Positions 55,165 through 63,691 of a stretch of DNA of 64,000 nucleotides are shown here, piece by piece. Source of the stretch: Bacillus sp. MM2020_1 (GTDB taxonomy: Bacteria; Bacillota; Bacilli; Bacillales; Cytobacillaceae); contig JAANMP010000002.1 in assembly GCA_011250595.1 (NCBI GenBank), forward strand, positions 62,001-126,000, written 5' to 3'. The position numbers were made by a program, and so were the translations under genes. The notes below the pieces were generated by a model. That model was not told where the DNA came from, ran no database searches, and was given only the letters and a program-made list of their open reading frames with translations. Within the stretch, counting starts at the first letter, position 1; the number at the start of each line of letters is the position of its first letter.

Positions 55165-56895
55165 ATGCCATTTTTATCAAAATACATAAAGAAATATTGG
55201 AAGTCTTTTTGCATCGCTGTTTTTTTCCTTACCATAGAGGCCGTTAGTGACCTGATGCAGCCAACGATTATGGCAAAAATTATCGATGAAGGGGTCGCAA
55301 ACAAGGATATCCATTATGTTCTGAAAATGGGCGGTTTGATGCTGCTTATTACCGCATGTGGGGCGATAGCTGCTTCCACGAGATGTGTGGTCGCCAGTAT
55401 TGTTTCCCAAAGCTTTGGGACGGAGTTAAGGTCTGACTTATTTAAAAAGATCCAAACGCTCTCTTTTAAAAATATCGATAAATTTGACCGTGCCTCGCTT
55501 GTGACCAGGCTGACGAATGATGTCACCCAAGTTCAGGTGTTTGTGAATGGCTTAATGCGAATTTTTGTCAAAGCCCCGCTCTTGGCACTGGGCGGTTTAA
55601 TTATGGCGACACGCTTAAACTTGCAGCTCTCGGTTGTCCTGGCGGTTGTGGTCCCGATTGTCGCCCTGTTAATTATCTTTAACTTGCGACTAGGCTTTCC
55701 CCGCTTTTCTCGTGTCCAAAAGGCATTGGACCGCGTGAACAGTGTGATGCGGGAGTATTTATCAGGTGTCCGGGTGGTTAAGGCGTTTAATCGCTTTGAT
55801 GCCGAGATTGGCAAGTTTTCAATCGTGAATAATGATTATAAAAATCAATCCATTTCCGCTAATCGCTTAATGGCAACCTTTAGCCCTGTAATAATGCTGA
55901 CCGTCAACCTTGGGATTGTGGTCGTTCTTTGGATTGGCGGCTATGGAGTGAATAGCGGTTCTATTCAGGTGGGTCATATCATTGCTTTTATCAACTATAT
56001 GACACAAATTTTATTTTCACTGATGATGATTTCGATGGTCTTTAATATGTTTGTCAGGGCAAAATCCTCGGCCGGAAGAATTGATGAAGTATTTTTACAA
56101 GAAGATTCCCTTTCTTCGGATGAGAATCAGAAAGTAGATTTCATTGAAGAAGGCAGAATCGACTTTGAAAACGTCTCGTTTACTTATGTACAAGCAACAG
56201 GCGAGCCCATCTTAAAAAATATTAATCTAACCATTTTACCAGGTGAAACCGTTGGAATTATCGGTTCGACGGGGTCGGGAAAAAGCACGCTTGTCGGACT
56301 AATCCCCCGCTTCTATGAAACGGTGGGCGGTACGATTAAAGTAGATGGAATCGATAGTAAACAGGTTAGTCCGAAAAAATTACGAGAGAAAATTGCGATG
56401 GTACCGCAGAAGAATATTTTATTCACAGGAACGATTGAGGAAAATATCCGCTGGGGTAAGGAAGATGCCTCGGATGCGGAAGTGGTTTCTGCTGCGACAA
56501 TTGCAGGGGCGCATGATTTTATCATGGCTTTACCGGAAGGCTATCAAACACGAATTGGTCAGGGCGGCGTTAATTTTTCCGGCGGGCAAAAGCAGCGGAT
56601 TTCCATTGCCAGAGCCTTGGTGAAAAAACCAGAGATATTAATTTTAGATGATAGTACAAGTGCCGTTGACGTTGCCACCGAGGCGAGAATCAAAGAAGGT
56701 TTGAAGACCTATGCCAAGGGTCTGACTTGTTTATTGATTGCACAGCGGATCACGTCGATTATCGATGCTGATAAAATCGTTGTCCTCGACCGCGGTGAGC
56801 TTGTTGGAGTGGGAACACATCAGGATTTGTTGAAGGAATGCCGTATTTATCAGGAAATCTACCAATCACAGGTCGGCAAGGAGGTGCAGGATTAA
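55165..56895 (+). CDS. Heterodimeric ABC exporter, degenerate-site subunit
   Basis: A 576-aa half-transporter: six membrane segments (~15-300) and an ATPase domain (~340-576). Walker A is GSTGSGKSTLVG (~375) and the signature FSGGQKQRISIARAL (~475). At Walker B it reads LILDDSTSAVD, with Asp496 where the catalytic Glu normally sits, as in the degenerate half of heterodimeric exporters. Start ATG 55165 (MPFLSKYIKK) is favoured by GGGGTGAG upstream; a TTG 30 codons earlier has no site. The partner overlaps by one base. Confidence 0.9.
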   Translation: MPFLSKYIKKYWKSFCIAVFFLTIEAVSDLMQPTIMAKIIDEGVANKDIHYVLKMGGLMLLITACGAIAASTRCVVASIVSQSFGTELRSDLFKKIQTLSFKNIDKFDRASLVTRLTNDVTQVQVFVNGLMRIFVKAPLLALGGLIMATRLNLQLSVVLAVVVPIVALLIIFNLRLGFPRFSRVQKALDRVNSVMREYLSGVRVVKAFNRFDAEIGKFSIVNNDYKNQSISANRLMATFSPVIMLTVNLGIVVVLWIGGYGVNSGSIQVGHIIAFINYMTQILFSLMMISMVFNMFVRAKSSAGRIDEVFLQEDSLSSDENQKVDFIEEGRIDFENVSFTYVQATGEPILKNINLTILPGETVGIIGSTGSGKSTLVGLIPRFYETVGGTIKVDGIDSKQVSPKKLREKIAMVPQKNILFTGTIEENIRWGKEDASDAEVVSAATIAGAHDFIMALPEGYQTRIGQGGVNFSGGQKQRISIARALVKKPEILILDDSTSAVDVATEARIKEGLKTYAKGLTCLLIAQRITSIIDADKIVVLDRGELVGVGTHQDLLKECRIYQEIYQSQVGKEVQD

Positions 56896-58763
56896 TGTCA
56901 AAGGGAAATGTACAGACCCAAAGCACTCCCCCTACTCCGCCCCCCATGCGACCAGGCGGCTTTGGCGGTGCGCATCGCCGCGGACCCGGGCCAGTGGTAA
57001 AGCCAAAGAATTTTAAAGGAACCCTTAAAAGGCTTTGGCAATACTTCGGTAAGGAACGAAAAATGCTCACTATTATTTTTATCTTTATTGTGTTGGACTC
57101 AAGTTTGATGCTCCTTGCCCCCTTCCTGATTGGGAAAGCGATTGATGCGATGCGCGTGAATGGTGGAAAGGTCGATTTTGGCTTTCTGGAGATCATGATT
57201 GTCATTTTGGTGGCTGCCTATGTGATCGATAGTCTGCTTACTTTTTTACAAGGCTGGCTGATGGCGGGTGTATCCCAGCGAATCGTCAAAAGCTTACGGG
57301 ATGCCCTTTTTAAAAAATTGCAAAAGCTGCCGGTCTCCTTTTTCGATTCACGGTCGCACGGTGAATTAATGAGCCGGTTATCTAACGATGTTGATAACGT
57401 TAGTAATACAATCTCGCAGTCGACAACGCAATTAATGTCAGGGGTGGTCATCCTTTCCGGATCGTTAATTATGATGTTATGGTTAAGCCCTTTGTTGACA
57501 CTTGCCAGCTTAATCACCGTACCGCTCGTCTTTATATTAACAAAGACCATCGCAAAGCGGACGAGTGTTCTATTTAAAAATCAGCAAGTAGAGCTTGGAA
57601 AATTAAATGGACATATTGAGGAAACTATTTCTGGAATTGAGATTGTTAAAGCCTTTAATCATGAGGAAAAGGTCATCGAAGAGTTTGATGTAGTCAATAC
57701 GAGACTGCGTGAGGTCGGCCTTAAGGCGCAAATCTGGTCCGGCTTTTTGATGCCCATCATGAACGTAATCAATAACCTGGGCTTTGCGGTCGTCGCAGTC
57801 GTGGGCGGAATCCTTGCAGTGAAAAGCATCATCACCGTGGGGGCCATTGCCAGCTTCATTACCTACTCCAGGCAATTTGTTAGACCTCTTAATGATCTGG
57901 CCAATATCTTCAACATTCTTCAGTCCGGTGTTGCTGGGGCAGAGCGTGTCTTTGAAATCATCGATGAAGAAGAGGAACCGCTTGACTCGCCTCAAGCCAT
58001 TTCCTTGGAAAAACCAAGAGGACATGTCGTTTTTGAAAATGTCAGTTTTGGTTATCGGCCCGATGTACCAATTTTAAAAAATGTCAGCTTTGAGGCAGAT
58101 ATCGGCAGCAGTACCGCCCTCGTTGGTCCCACCGGCGCGGGGAAAACAACGATTGTGAACCTGTTGACAAGATTCTACGACGTGACAGACGGAAGAATTC
58201 TCTTGGATGGTCATGATATTAGAGAATATACAAGAGACAGTTTGCGAAAATGTTTTGGATTTGTTCTCCAGGATACGTATTTATTCTCTGGGACGATTAA
58301 GGAGAATATCAAGTATGGAAATGCGGAGGCATCAGACGATGAGGTGGAACGTGCGGCGAGGATGGCCAATGCCGATACCTTTATCAAGCGGCTGCCGAAC
58401 CAGTATGAGACGGTTCTGTCTGAAAATGGCGGCAACCTAAGTCAAGGTCAGCGGCAGCTCCTGGCAATTGCGAGGGTTATCTTAGCTAAGCCCTCTCTCC
58501 TCATCTTGGATGAAGCGACAAGCAGCATTGACACGAGGACAGAGCTTCATATTCAAGTAGCCTTGCTCACGTTAATGGTGAATCGGACCAGCTTTATTAT
58601 TGCCCACCGCCTCAATACCATCCGCGATGCGGACACCATCATGGTGATTGATCACGGGGAAATTATCGAAAGTGGCAGCCACGAGACATTAATGAGCCTG
58701 CAGGGCAAGTATTACAATATGTTTTTTAATCAGTTCAAAAACGTCGAAGCGGGTTTTGATTAA
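56895..58763 (+). CDS. Heterodimeric ABC exporter, catalytic subunit
   Basis: A 622-aa partner half-transporter. A Pro/Gly-rich N-terminal tail (~1-35, PPTPPPMRPGGFGG) precedes six membrane segments and an ATPase with Walker A GPTGAGKTTIVN, signature LSQGQRQLLAIARVI and canonical Walker B LLILDEATSSID (Glu540). Together with the upstream subunit it fits the YfiBC/BmrCD-type multidrug exporters of Bacillus. The start ATG overlaps the upstream stop (TAATG) and uses GGAGGTG. Confidence 0.9.
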   Translation: MSKGNVQTQSTPPTPPPMRPGGFGGAHRRGPGPVVKPKNFKGTLKRLWQYFGKERKMLTIIFIFIVLDSSLMLLAPFLIGKAIDAMRVNGGKVDFGFLEIMIVILVAAYVIDSLLTFLQGWLMAGVSQRIVKSLRDALFKKLQKLPVSFFDSRSHGELMSRLSNDVDNVSNTISQSTTQLMSGVVILSGSLIMMLWLSPLLTLASLITVPLVFILTKTIAKRTSVLFKNQQVELGKLNGHIEETISGIEIVKAFNHEEKVIEEFDVVNTRLREVGLKAQIWSGFLMPIMNVINNLGFAVVAVVGGILAVKSIITVGAIASFITYSRQFVRPLNDLANIFNILQSGVAGAERVFEIIDEEEEPLDSPQAISLEKPRGHVVFENVSFGYRPDVPILKNVSFEADIGSSTALVGPTGAGKTTIVNLLTRFYDVTDGRILLDGHDIREYTRDSLRKCFGFVLQDTYLFSGTIKENIKYGNAEASDDEVERAARMANADTFIKRLPNQYETVLSENGGNLSQGQRQLLAIARVILAKPSLLILDEATSSIDTRTELHIQVALLTLMVNRTSFIIAHRLNTIRDADTIMVIDHGEIIESGSHETLMSLQGKYYNMFFNQFKNVEAGFD

Positions 58764-58770
58764 GGATAGG

Positions 58771-58801
58771 AAGAGAGGCTGGGGATCCAGTCTCTCTTTT
58801 T
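58771..58801 (+). terminator. Terminator of the ABC exporter operon
   Basis: AAGAGAGgCTG pairs with CAGtCTCTCTTTT around GGGGATC, with a T run. Confidence 0.8.
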
Positions 58802-58826
58802 AGGAGCTTTTTTTGAAATATTAATG

Positions 58827-58846
58827 ACAACTGTAAAGACACTTGT
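58827..58846. promoter_or_regulatory. Candidate NiaR operator in front of the niacin transporter gene
   Basis: ACAACTGT-AAAG-ACACTTGT: two ACA-NN-TGT half-sites 4 nt apart, about 95 bp before the niaP start. From memory, NiaR/YrxA sites have this paired ACAnnTGT form. The match is by eye and the regulator is not in the window. Confidence 0.45.
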
Positions 58847-58941
58847 TAGAATACTTATGGGATAATAGATTATTTTCGTACCTAAACGCAAGAAAATTAG
58901 GGAATAATGTATGAAAATAGCGACAACATAGGGGGATTTAC

Positions 58942-60147
58942 ATGAAAAGCAAAAAGGAAATTTCAAGCCGGAAACTGCTTGGTATCGCCGGGATGGGCTG
59001 GATGTTTGATGCCTTGGATGTCGGCATGCTCTCCTTCATCATCGCAGCCTTAAAGGTAGAATGGGACCTGACTCCTGGGCAGATGGGCTGGATTGGGAGT
59101 ATCAATTCGATTGGGATGGCAGTCGGTGCACTTATCTTTGGTTTAATGGCAGATAAAATAGGCCGCAAACATGTATTTATCATCACATTACTCTTATTTT
59201 CGATTGGGAGCGGTCTTTCCGCGATGACAACCACATTAACCGCCTTTTTAGTGCTGCGATTCTTCATTGGGGCAGGCCTTGGAGGGGAACTACCTGTTGC
59301 CTCGACGCTCGTATCAGAAAGTGTCCCTGCTGAAAAGCGCGGCAGGATTGTTGTTCTACTGGAAAGCTTTTGGGCGGGCGGCTGGTTAGTGGCAGCTATT
59401 ATTTCGTATTTCATTATTCCAAAATTCGGATGGCAAATAGCATTAATTATCAGTGCGGTTCCTGCTTTGTATGCCCTATACTTACGCATGGGGCTTCCGG
59501 ATTCACCTCGTTTTACGGCAGTTAAGGAAAAGGAGAAGATTTCCGCCCTCCAAAGCATAAAGAATCTATTTGCTAAGAATTATCGGCGTCAAACGACAAT
59601 GCTTTGGATTTTATGGTTTTGTGTCGTTTTCTCTTATTATGGAATGTTTCTATGGCTGCCAAGTGTGATGATTATGAAAGGGTTCAGCTTAATTAAAAGC
59701 TTTGAATATGTGCTCATCATGACGCTGGCACAGCTGCCGGGCTATTTTACAGCTGCCTGGTTTATTGAAAAATTCGGCCGTAAGTTCGTTTTAGTGGTCT
59801 ATTTAACTGGTACTGCAATAAGCGCTTATTTCTTTGGTGCAGCAGAATCAACGGCTTTGTTGATGGTCTCAGGAATATTATTATCATTTTTTAACTTAGG
59901 TGCATGGGGCGGCCTTTACGCTTATACCCCTGAACAATATCCAACGATTATTCGTGGGACAGGCTCTGGTATGGCAGCAGCGGTTGGAAGGGTTGGCGGT
60001 GTGTTAGGACCACTATTAGTTGGTAATCTTGTCGCCCGGCAAGTATCGATTTCAACCATCTTTATGATCTTCTGTATCGCTGTCTTAATTGGGGCATTGA
60101 CCGTTTTTGTATTGGGAAAAGAAACGAAGAATACAGAATTAGTATAG
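58942..60147 (+). CDS. niaP: MFS niacin transporter, NiaP/YceI-like
   Basis: A 401-aa 12-segment major facilitator. The N-terminus (GMGWMFDALDVGMLSFIIAAL, ~16) and DKIGRKHVFIITLL (~71) match the sugar-phosphate/benzoate-type MFS branch in which B. subtilis YceI (NiaP) imports nicotinate. The candidate NiaR operator upstream supports niacin. Start ATG 58942 has AGGGGGAT upstream. Monocistronic, followed by a weak terminator. Confidence 0.78.
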   Translation: MKSKKEISSRKLLGIAGMGWMFDALDVGMLSFIIAALKVEWDLTPGQMGWIGSINSIGMAVGALIFGLMADKIGRKHVFIITLLLFSIGSGLSAMTTTLTAFLVLRFFIGAGLGGELPVASTLVSESVPAEKRGRIVVLLESFWAGGWLVAAIISYFIIPKFGWQIALIISAVPALYALYLRMGLPDSPRFTAVKEKEKISALQSIKNLFAKNYRRQTTMLWILWFCVVFSYYGMFLWLPSVMIMKGFSLIKSFEYVLIMTLAQLPGYFTAAWFIEKFGRKFVLVVYLTGTAISAYFFGAAESTALLMVSGILLSFFNLGAWGGLYAYTPEQYPTIIRGTGSGMAAAVGRVGGVLGPLLVGNLVARQVSISTIFMIFCIAVLIGALTVFVLGKETKNTELV

Positions 60148-60156
60148 TAATTACTC

Positions 60157-60189
60157 AAAGGAGATTCCTAATTTTGGAGTCTCTTTTTT
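60157..60189 (+). terminator. Terminator of niaP
   Basis: AAAGGAGAttCC pairs with GGagTCTCTTT, followed by TTTTT. Confidence 0.6.
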
Positions 60190-60323
60190 TATATATTCAA
60201 CATTGAATCATATTTAACCAAAATATTAAAAAAAAGGAATTTATTTTCCTAACGAAATTTAAATCCTTTTCAACTTTACTGGAATAAAGCCTTTTGGTGA
60301 TTAAAATTCATATTTTTGCTATA

Positions 60324-60352
60324 TTGCAAATTATCTTAAAATAATTTATAAT
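60324..60352 (+). promoter_or_regulatory. Promoter of livJ
   Basis: TTGCAA (60324-60329) and consensus TATAAT (60347-60352) with a 17-nt spacer, ~115 nt before livJ. Confidence 0.75.
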
Positions 60353-60385
60353 ATCACTAGACGAACCCCTAAATATTTTGTACAA

Positions 60386-60400
60386 TGTTTTCAGAATATT
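60386..60400. promoter_or_regulatory. Candidate CodY-binding site
   Basis: TGTTTTCAGAATATT matches 12 of 15 positions of the CodY consensus AATTTTCWGAAAATT and lies ~34 nt after the -10, in the leader of a branched-chain amino acid importer operon, a classic CodY target. Confidence 0.5.
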
Positions 60401-60466
60401 ATCTTTTTTTAAAACAGTTAGACAAAGGCGTTTGGGAAAATTTTTTTAAAAAACAGGGGGTAAATC

Positions 60467-61639
60467 ATGAGGAAAAAGAAATTAGCTGGTGTCTTTATGT
60501 CGTTTATGGTTGCAGCAGGGGTGTTGGCAGGATGTAATTCAAGTGCTAGTGGTGATGGGGAAAAAGGCGGCAAGATTAAGATTGGTGCGAACCTCGAACT
60601 ATCTGGCGGAGTAGCCTCTTATGGTCAATCAGCAAAAGAGGGTATTGAATTAGCCATCGAAGAAATCAACAAAAAAGGGATTAATGGCCAAAAGTTAGAA
60701 TTAGTGACGGTTGATAATAAGTCTGATGCAGCAGAAGCTACAAGCGGTGCCCTTAAACTTGCTACACAAGATAAGGTAGTCGCAATGATTGGTGCTGCAA
60801 CAAGTACAAACACATTAGCACAAGTACAGATTGCCCAAGATAACAAAATTCCATTAATTACACCAACAGCAACAAACGCGACAATCACGAATAAAGATGG
60901 AAAGCTCAATGACTATGTTTTCCGTACCTGTTTTATTGACCCATTCCAAGGGACTGTTGCAGCAAACTTTGCAACCAATGATTTAAAGGTTAAGAGTGCG
61001 GCTGTTCTAATTGATAGCTCAAGCGACTACTCTAAAGGCCTTGCAGCTTCGTTTAAAAAGAATTTTGTGGCCAATGGTGGAAAAATTGTTAAAGAAGAAG
61101 CATATGTGGCAAAGGATACAGATTTCCGTGCAACCCTAACAAATATAAAAGCAGCAAATCCGGAATATATATTCGTTCCTGGTTTCTATGAAGAAGTTGG
61201 TTTAATTGTCAAACAAGCTCGTGAGATTGGCTTAAATGTACCAATCATGGGTGGTGACGGTTGGGACTCTCCTAATCTAGTGAAAATTGCAGGTAAAGAT
61301 ACACTTAATAACACATTTATTACCAACCACTATTCATCGGGTGACAGTGATAAGAAGGTTCAAGCCTTTGTTACAGCATTCAAGGCAAAATACGATGGTA
61401 AATCTCCAGATGCCTTTACTGCTCTAGGTTATGACACAGTATACTTCCTGGCAGATGCGATTAAACGTGCTGGAAGTGGTGATTCTGAAAAAATCCGCAA
61501 GGCGCTTGAAGAAACAGATGGATTACAGCTTGTTTCCGGAAATGTGAAGCTTGATAAAAACCATGATCCAATTAAAGCCGCTGTTATCCTTGAGTACAAG
61601 AACGGTGAACAACAATTTAAGACAAAGATCAATCCTTAA
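60467..61639 (+). CDS. livJ: Branched-chain amino acid ABC binding lipoprotein LivJ
   Basis: A 390-aa periplasmic-binding-type lipoprotein. Signal peptide with lipobox LAGCNSS (Cys ~23). The mature part has the type-I LivJ fold, with IKIGANLELSGGVASYGQSA (~38) and VDNKSDAAEATSGALKLA (~82). Start ATG 60467 has AGGGGGT 8 nt upstream. First of the liv genes; a hairpin separates it from livH and may boost livJ mRNA over the rest. Confidence 0.93.
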   Translation: MRKKKLAGVFMSFMVAAGVLAGCNSSASGDGEKGGKIKIGANLELSGGVASYGQSAKEGIELAIEEINKKGINGQKLELVTVDNKSDAAEATSGALKLATQDKVVAMIGAATSTNTLAQVQIAQDNKIPLITPTATNATITNKDGKLNDYVFRTCFIDPFQGTVAANFATNDLKVKSAAVLIDSSSDYSKGLAASFKKNFVANGGKIVKEEAYVAKDTDFRATLTNIKAANPEYIFVPGFYEEVGLIVKQAREIGLNVPIMGGDGWDSPNLVKIAGKDTLNNTFITNHYSSGDSDKKVQAFVTAFKAKYDGKSPDAFTALGYDTVYFLADAIKRAGSGDSEKIRKALEETDGLQLVSGNVKLDKNHDPIKAAVILEYKNGEQQFKTKINP

Positions 61640-61640
61640 T

Positions 61641-61669
61641 GAAAAGCGGAAGCGCCTTGGCGTGAGGCT
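61641..61669. repeat. GAAAAGCGGAAGCGCCTTG intergenic element
   Basis: GAAAAGCGGAAGCGCCTTG and adjacent bases after the livJ stop. From memory, AAAGCGGAAGCGCC elements are widely repeated between genes in Bacillus. Only one copy is in this window, so its repeat nature is not shown here. Confidence 0.4.
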
Positions 61670-61697
61670 AGACAAATTTTTATAGTTTGCCAGAGGG

Positions 61698-61721
61698 ATA
61701 GGGAGCGAGACGTCTCCCTAT
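61698..61721 (+). terminator. Hairpin between livJ and livH (partial terminator)
   Basis: A perfect ATAGGGAG/CTCCCTAT stem with an 8-nt loop (itself containing GAGACGTCTC). The following TCTACTTTA is only weakly T-rich, so readthrough into livH is expected. Confidence 0.55.
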
Positions 61722-61821
61722 TCTACTTTATTAAAGAAATGCAAGTTTCCCAACATGCAAACATTGTTTAATTGTATTTAAAAAAAGATACGTGAAGTCG
61801 GTCCAAAGGAGTGTATGACAG

Positions 61822-62700
61822 ATGGAAGTAATACAGCAGCTTGTCAATGGAATATCCTTGGGTAGTATTTATGCACTAATCGCCCTAGGGTACACAATGG
61901 TATACGGTATTGTAAAATTGATTAACTTTGCTCATGGAGATATCTTCATGGTCGGTGCCTTTATAGGTTTTTATTCAATTACGATTCTTGATTTAGGGTT
62001 TTTCCCAGCTTTACTTATTTCAATGGTTGCTTGCGCCATCTTTGGTGTATTAATCGAGAGGATTGCCTACAAACCTCTTAGAAATGCGACTAGAATTGCC
62101 GCTCTTATTACGGCAATCGGAGTTTCACTATTTATCGAATATGGAACCATTTATGCGCGTGGTGCCCAACCGGAAGCTTATCCGGATGGAGTTGTTTCAC
62201 TGAAGAGCTTAGAGCTTTTTGGAGTGAAAATTAGCGGTCAGTCCATTCTTATTTTAGGAACATCTTTATTCTTAATGATCTTATTACAATTTATCGTTCA
62301 TAAAACAAAGATTGGTAAAGCGATGCGGGCTGTATCACACGATATGGATGCTGCTAGATTAATGGGGATCAATGTGAATAACACGATCTCAGCAACCTTT
62401 GCAATTGGCTCTGCCCTTGCAGGAGCAGCTGGTGTGATCTTTGGTGTCTACTACACAAAAATTGAGCCATTAATGGGAATTATCCCAGGGCTTAAAGCGT
62501 TTGTTGCCGCTGTTTTAGGCGGTATCGGAATTATTCCTGGTGCGATGGCCGGCGGTTTAGTATTAGGCGTGATCGAGTCACTTGTCAGTGCAGCAGGCTA
62601 TTCTCTCTGGCGCGACGGTGTAGCATTTGTCGTCCTAATCTTAATCTTAATCTTCCGTCCAGCAGGTTTATTTGGTAAAAATATCAGGGAAAAGGTTTAA
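61822..62700 (+). CDS. livH: Branched-chain amino acid ABC permease LivH
   Basis: A 292-aa inner-membrane permease with ~8 segments. The start MEVIQQLVNGISLGSIYALIALGYT and GAMAGGLVLGVIESL (~235) are typical LivH segments. Start ATG 61822 has AAGGAG ~11 nt upstream. LivM follows 16 nt later. Confidence 0.93.
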   Translation: MEVIQQLVNGISLGSIYALIALGYTMVYGIVKLINFAHGDIFMVGAFIGFYSITILDLGFFPALLISMVACAIFGVLIERIAYKPLRNATRIAALITAIGVSLFIEYGTIYARGAQPEAYPDGVVSLKSLELFGVKISGQSILILGTSLFLMILLQFIVHKTKIGKAMRAVSHDMDAARLMGINVNNTISATFAIGSALAGAAGVIFGVYYTKIEPLMGIIPGLKAFVAAVLGGIGIIPGAMAGGLVLGVIESLVSAAGYSLWRDGVAFVVLILILIFRPAGLFGKNIREKV

Positions 62701-62716
62701 GGGGGGTCTTTTAGCG

Positions 62717-63691
62717 ATGAATATATTGAAACAAGCAAAGTTTTTCTGGACCTCGATTGTTTTAGCCATTGTTTTTTCGGTTATTATGCAATTTTTAATC
62801 ACTGGTGGCACATTGAACCAGTTTTATGTAAACACACTATTTTTTATCGGTATTAATATTATCTTAGCTACAAGTCTCCATTTGATTATCGGGATTACAG
62901 GACAATTTTCAATTGGACATGCAGGGTTCCTTGCAGTTGGCGCTTACGCCTCAGCGATTATGACCATGAAACTGGGCTTGCCATTTCCAGTTGCAATCCT
63001 AGTTGGCGGTTTGGCAGCAGCAGTGGCCGGGTTGATTATTGGGATTCCTACCCTAAGACTAAAAGGAGATTATCTTGCCATCGCCACTCTTGGTTTTGGA
63101 GAGATTGTGAGAATTGTCTTTTTAAATATTGACTATGTCGGCGGTGCAAGCGGGATGACAGTCTCCCACTTAACAACGTGGCCATGGCTGGTTGCTTGTG
63201 TGGTGCTAACGATCATTGTCATTGCAAACTTTACTAACTCAACACACGGACGAGCTTGTATTTCAATCAGAGAAAATGAAATAGCTGCAGATGCGATGGG
63301 AATTAATACAACCTTCTATAAGGTTACAGCCTTCGCGATTGGTGCCTTTTTTGCAGGAATCGCCGGTGCCTTGTACGCGCATAACTTTTATATCATCCAA
63401 CCTACAAACTTTGGCTTTTTAAAGTCATTTGATATTTTAATCTTTGTTGTACTCGGCGGGTTAGGGAGTATGTCAGGAGCAGTTATTGCTGCCATCCTGT
63501 TAACCATTATTTCAACTTACCTTTCCAGCTATCCGGAAGTACGGATGGTTATTTACAGCCTTGTCCTAATCGCGATGATGCTTTTCCGTCCGCAAGGGCT
63601 GCTCGGTACAAGAGAAATCACCTCATTCTTTAAAGCTGGTAAAACTGCTAAAGGAGGAGTACAGCATGACAACAAAAAAACAGTTGCTTAA
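62717..63691 (+). CDS. livM: Branched-chain amino acid ABC permease LivM
   Basis: A 324-aa permease with ~9-10 segments. GITGQFSIGHAGFLAVGAYA (~68) and LKGDYLAIATLGFGEIVRI (~116) are hallmarks of LivM. I chose ATG 62717 because AAGGGGGG is ~10 nt upstream. Its 3' end overlaps the livG start by 26 nt. Confidence 0.93.
   Translation: MNILKQAKFFWTSIVLAIVFSVIMQFLITGGTLNQFYVNTLFFIGINIILATSLHLIIGITGQFSIGHAGFLAVGAYASAIMTMKLGLPFPVAILVGGLAAAVAGLIIGIPTLRLKGDYLAIATLGFGEIVRIVFLNIDYVGGASGMTVSHLTTWPWLVACVVLTIIVIANFTNSTHGRACISIRENEIAADAMGINTTFYKVTAFAIGAFFAGIAGALYAHNFYIIQPTNFGFLKSFDILIFVVLGGLGSMSGAVIAAILLTIISTYLSSYPEVRMVIYSLVLIAMMLFRPQGLLGTREITSFFKAGKTAKGGVQHDNKKTVA

Larger units (their letters stand above)
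60148..60466. promoter_or_regulatory. Upstream region of the liv operon
   Basis: 319 AT-rich bp. Contains the niaP terminator (60157-60189), a clear SigA-type promoter (60324-60352) and a CodY-like site (60386-60400). Confidence 0.6.

Noticed and set aside
58938-59558. A 206-codon minus-strand frame opposite niaP
   Set aside because: No ribosome site, low-complexity Ile/Pro/Ser composition, and fully antisense to a clear transporter gene.
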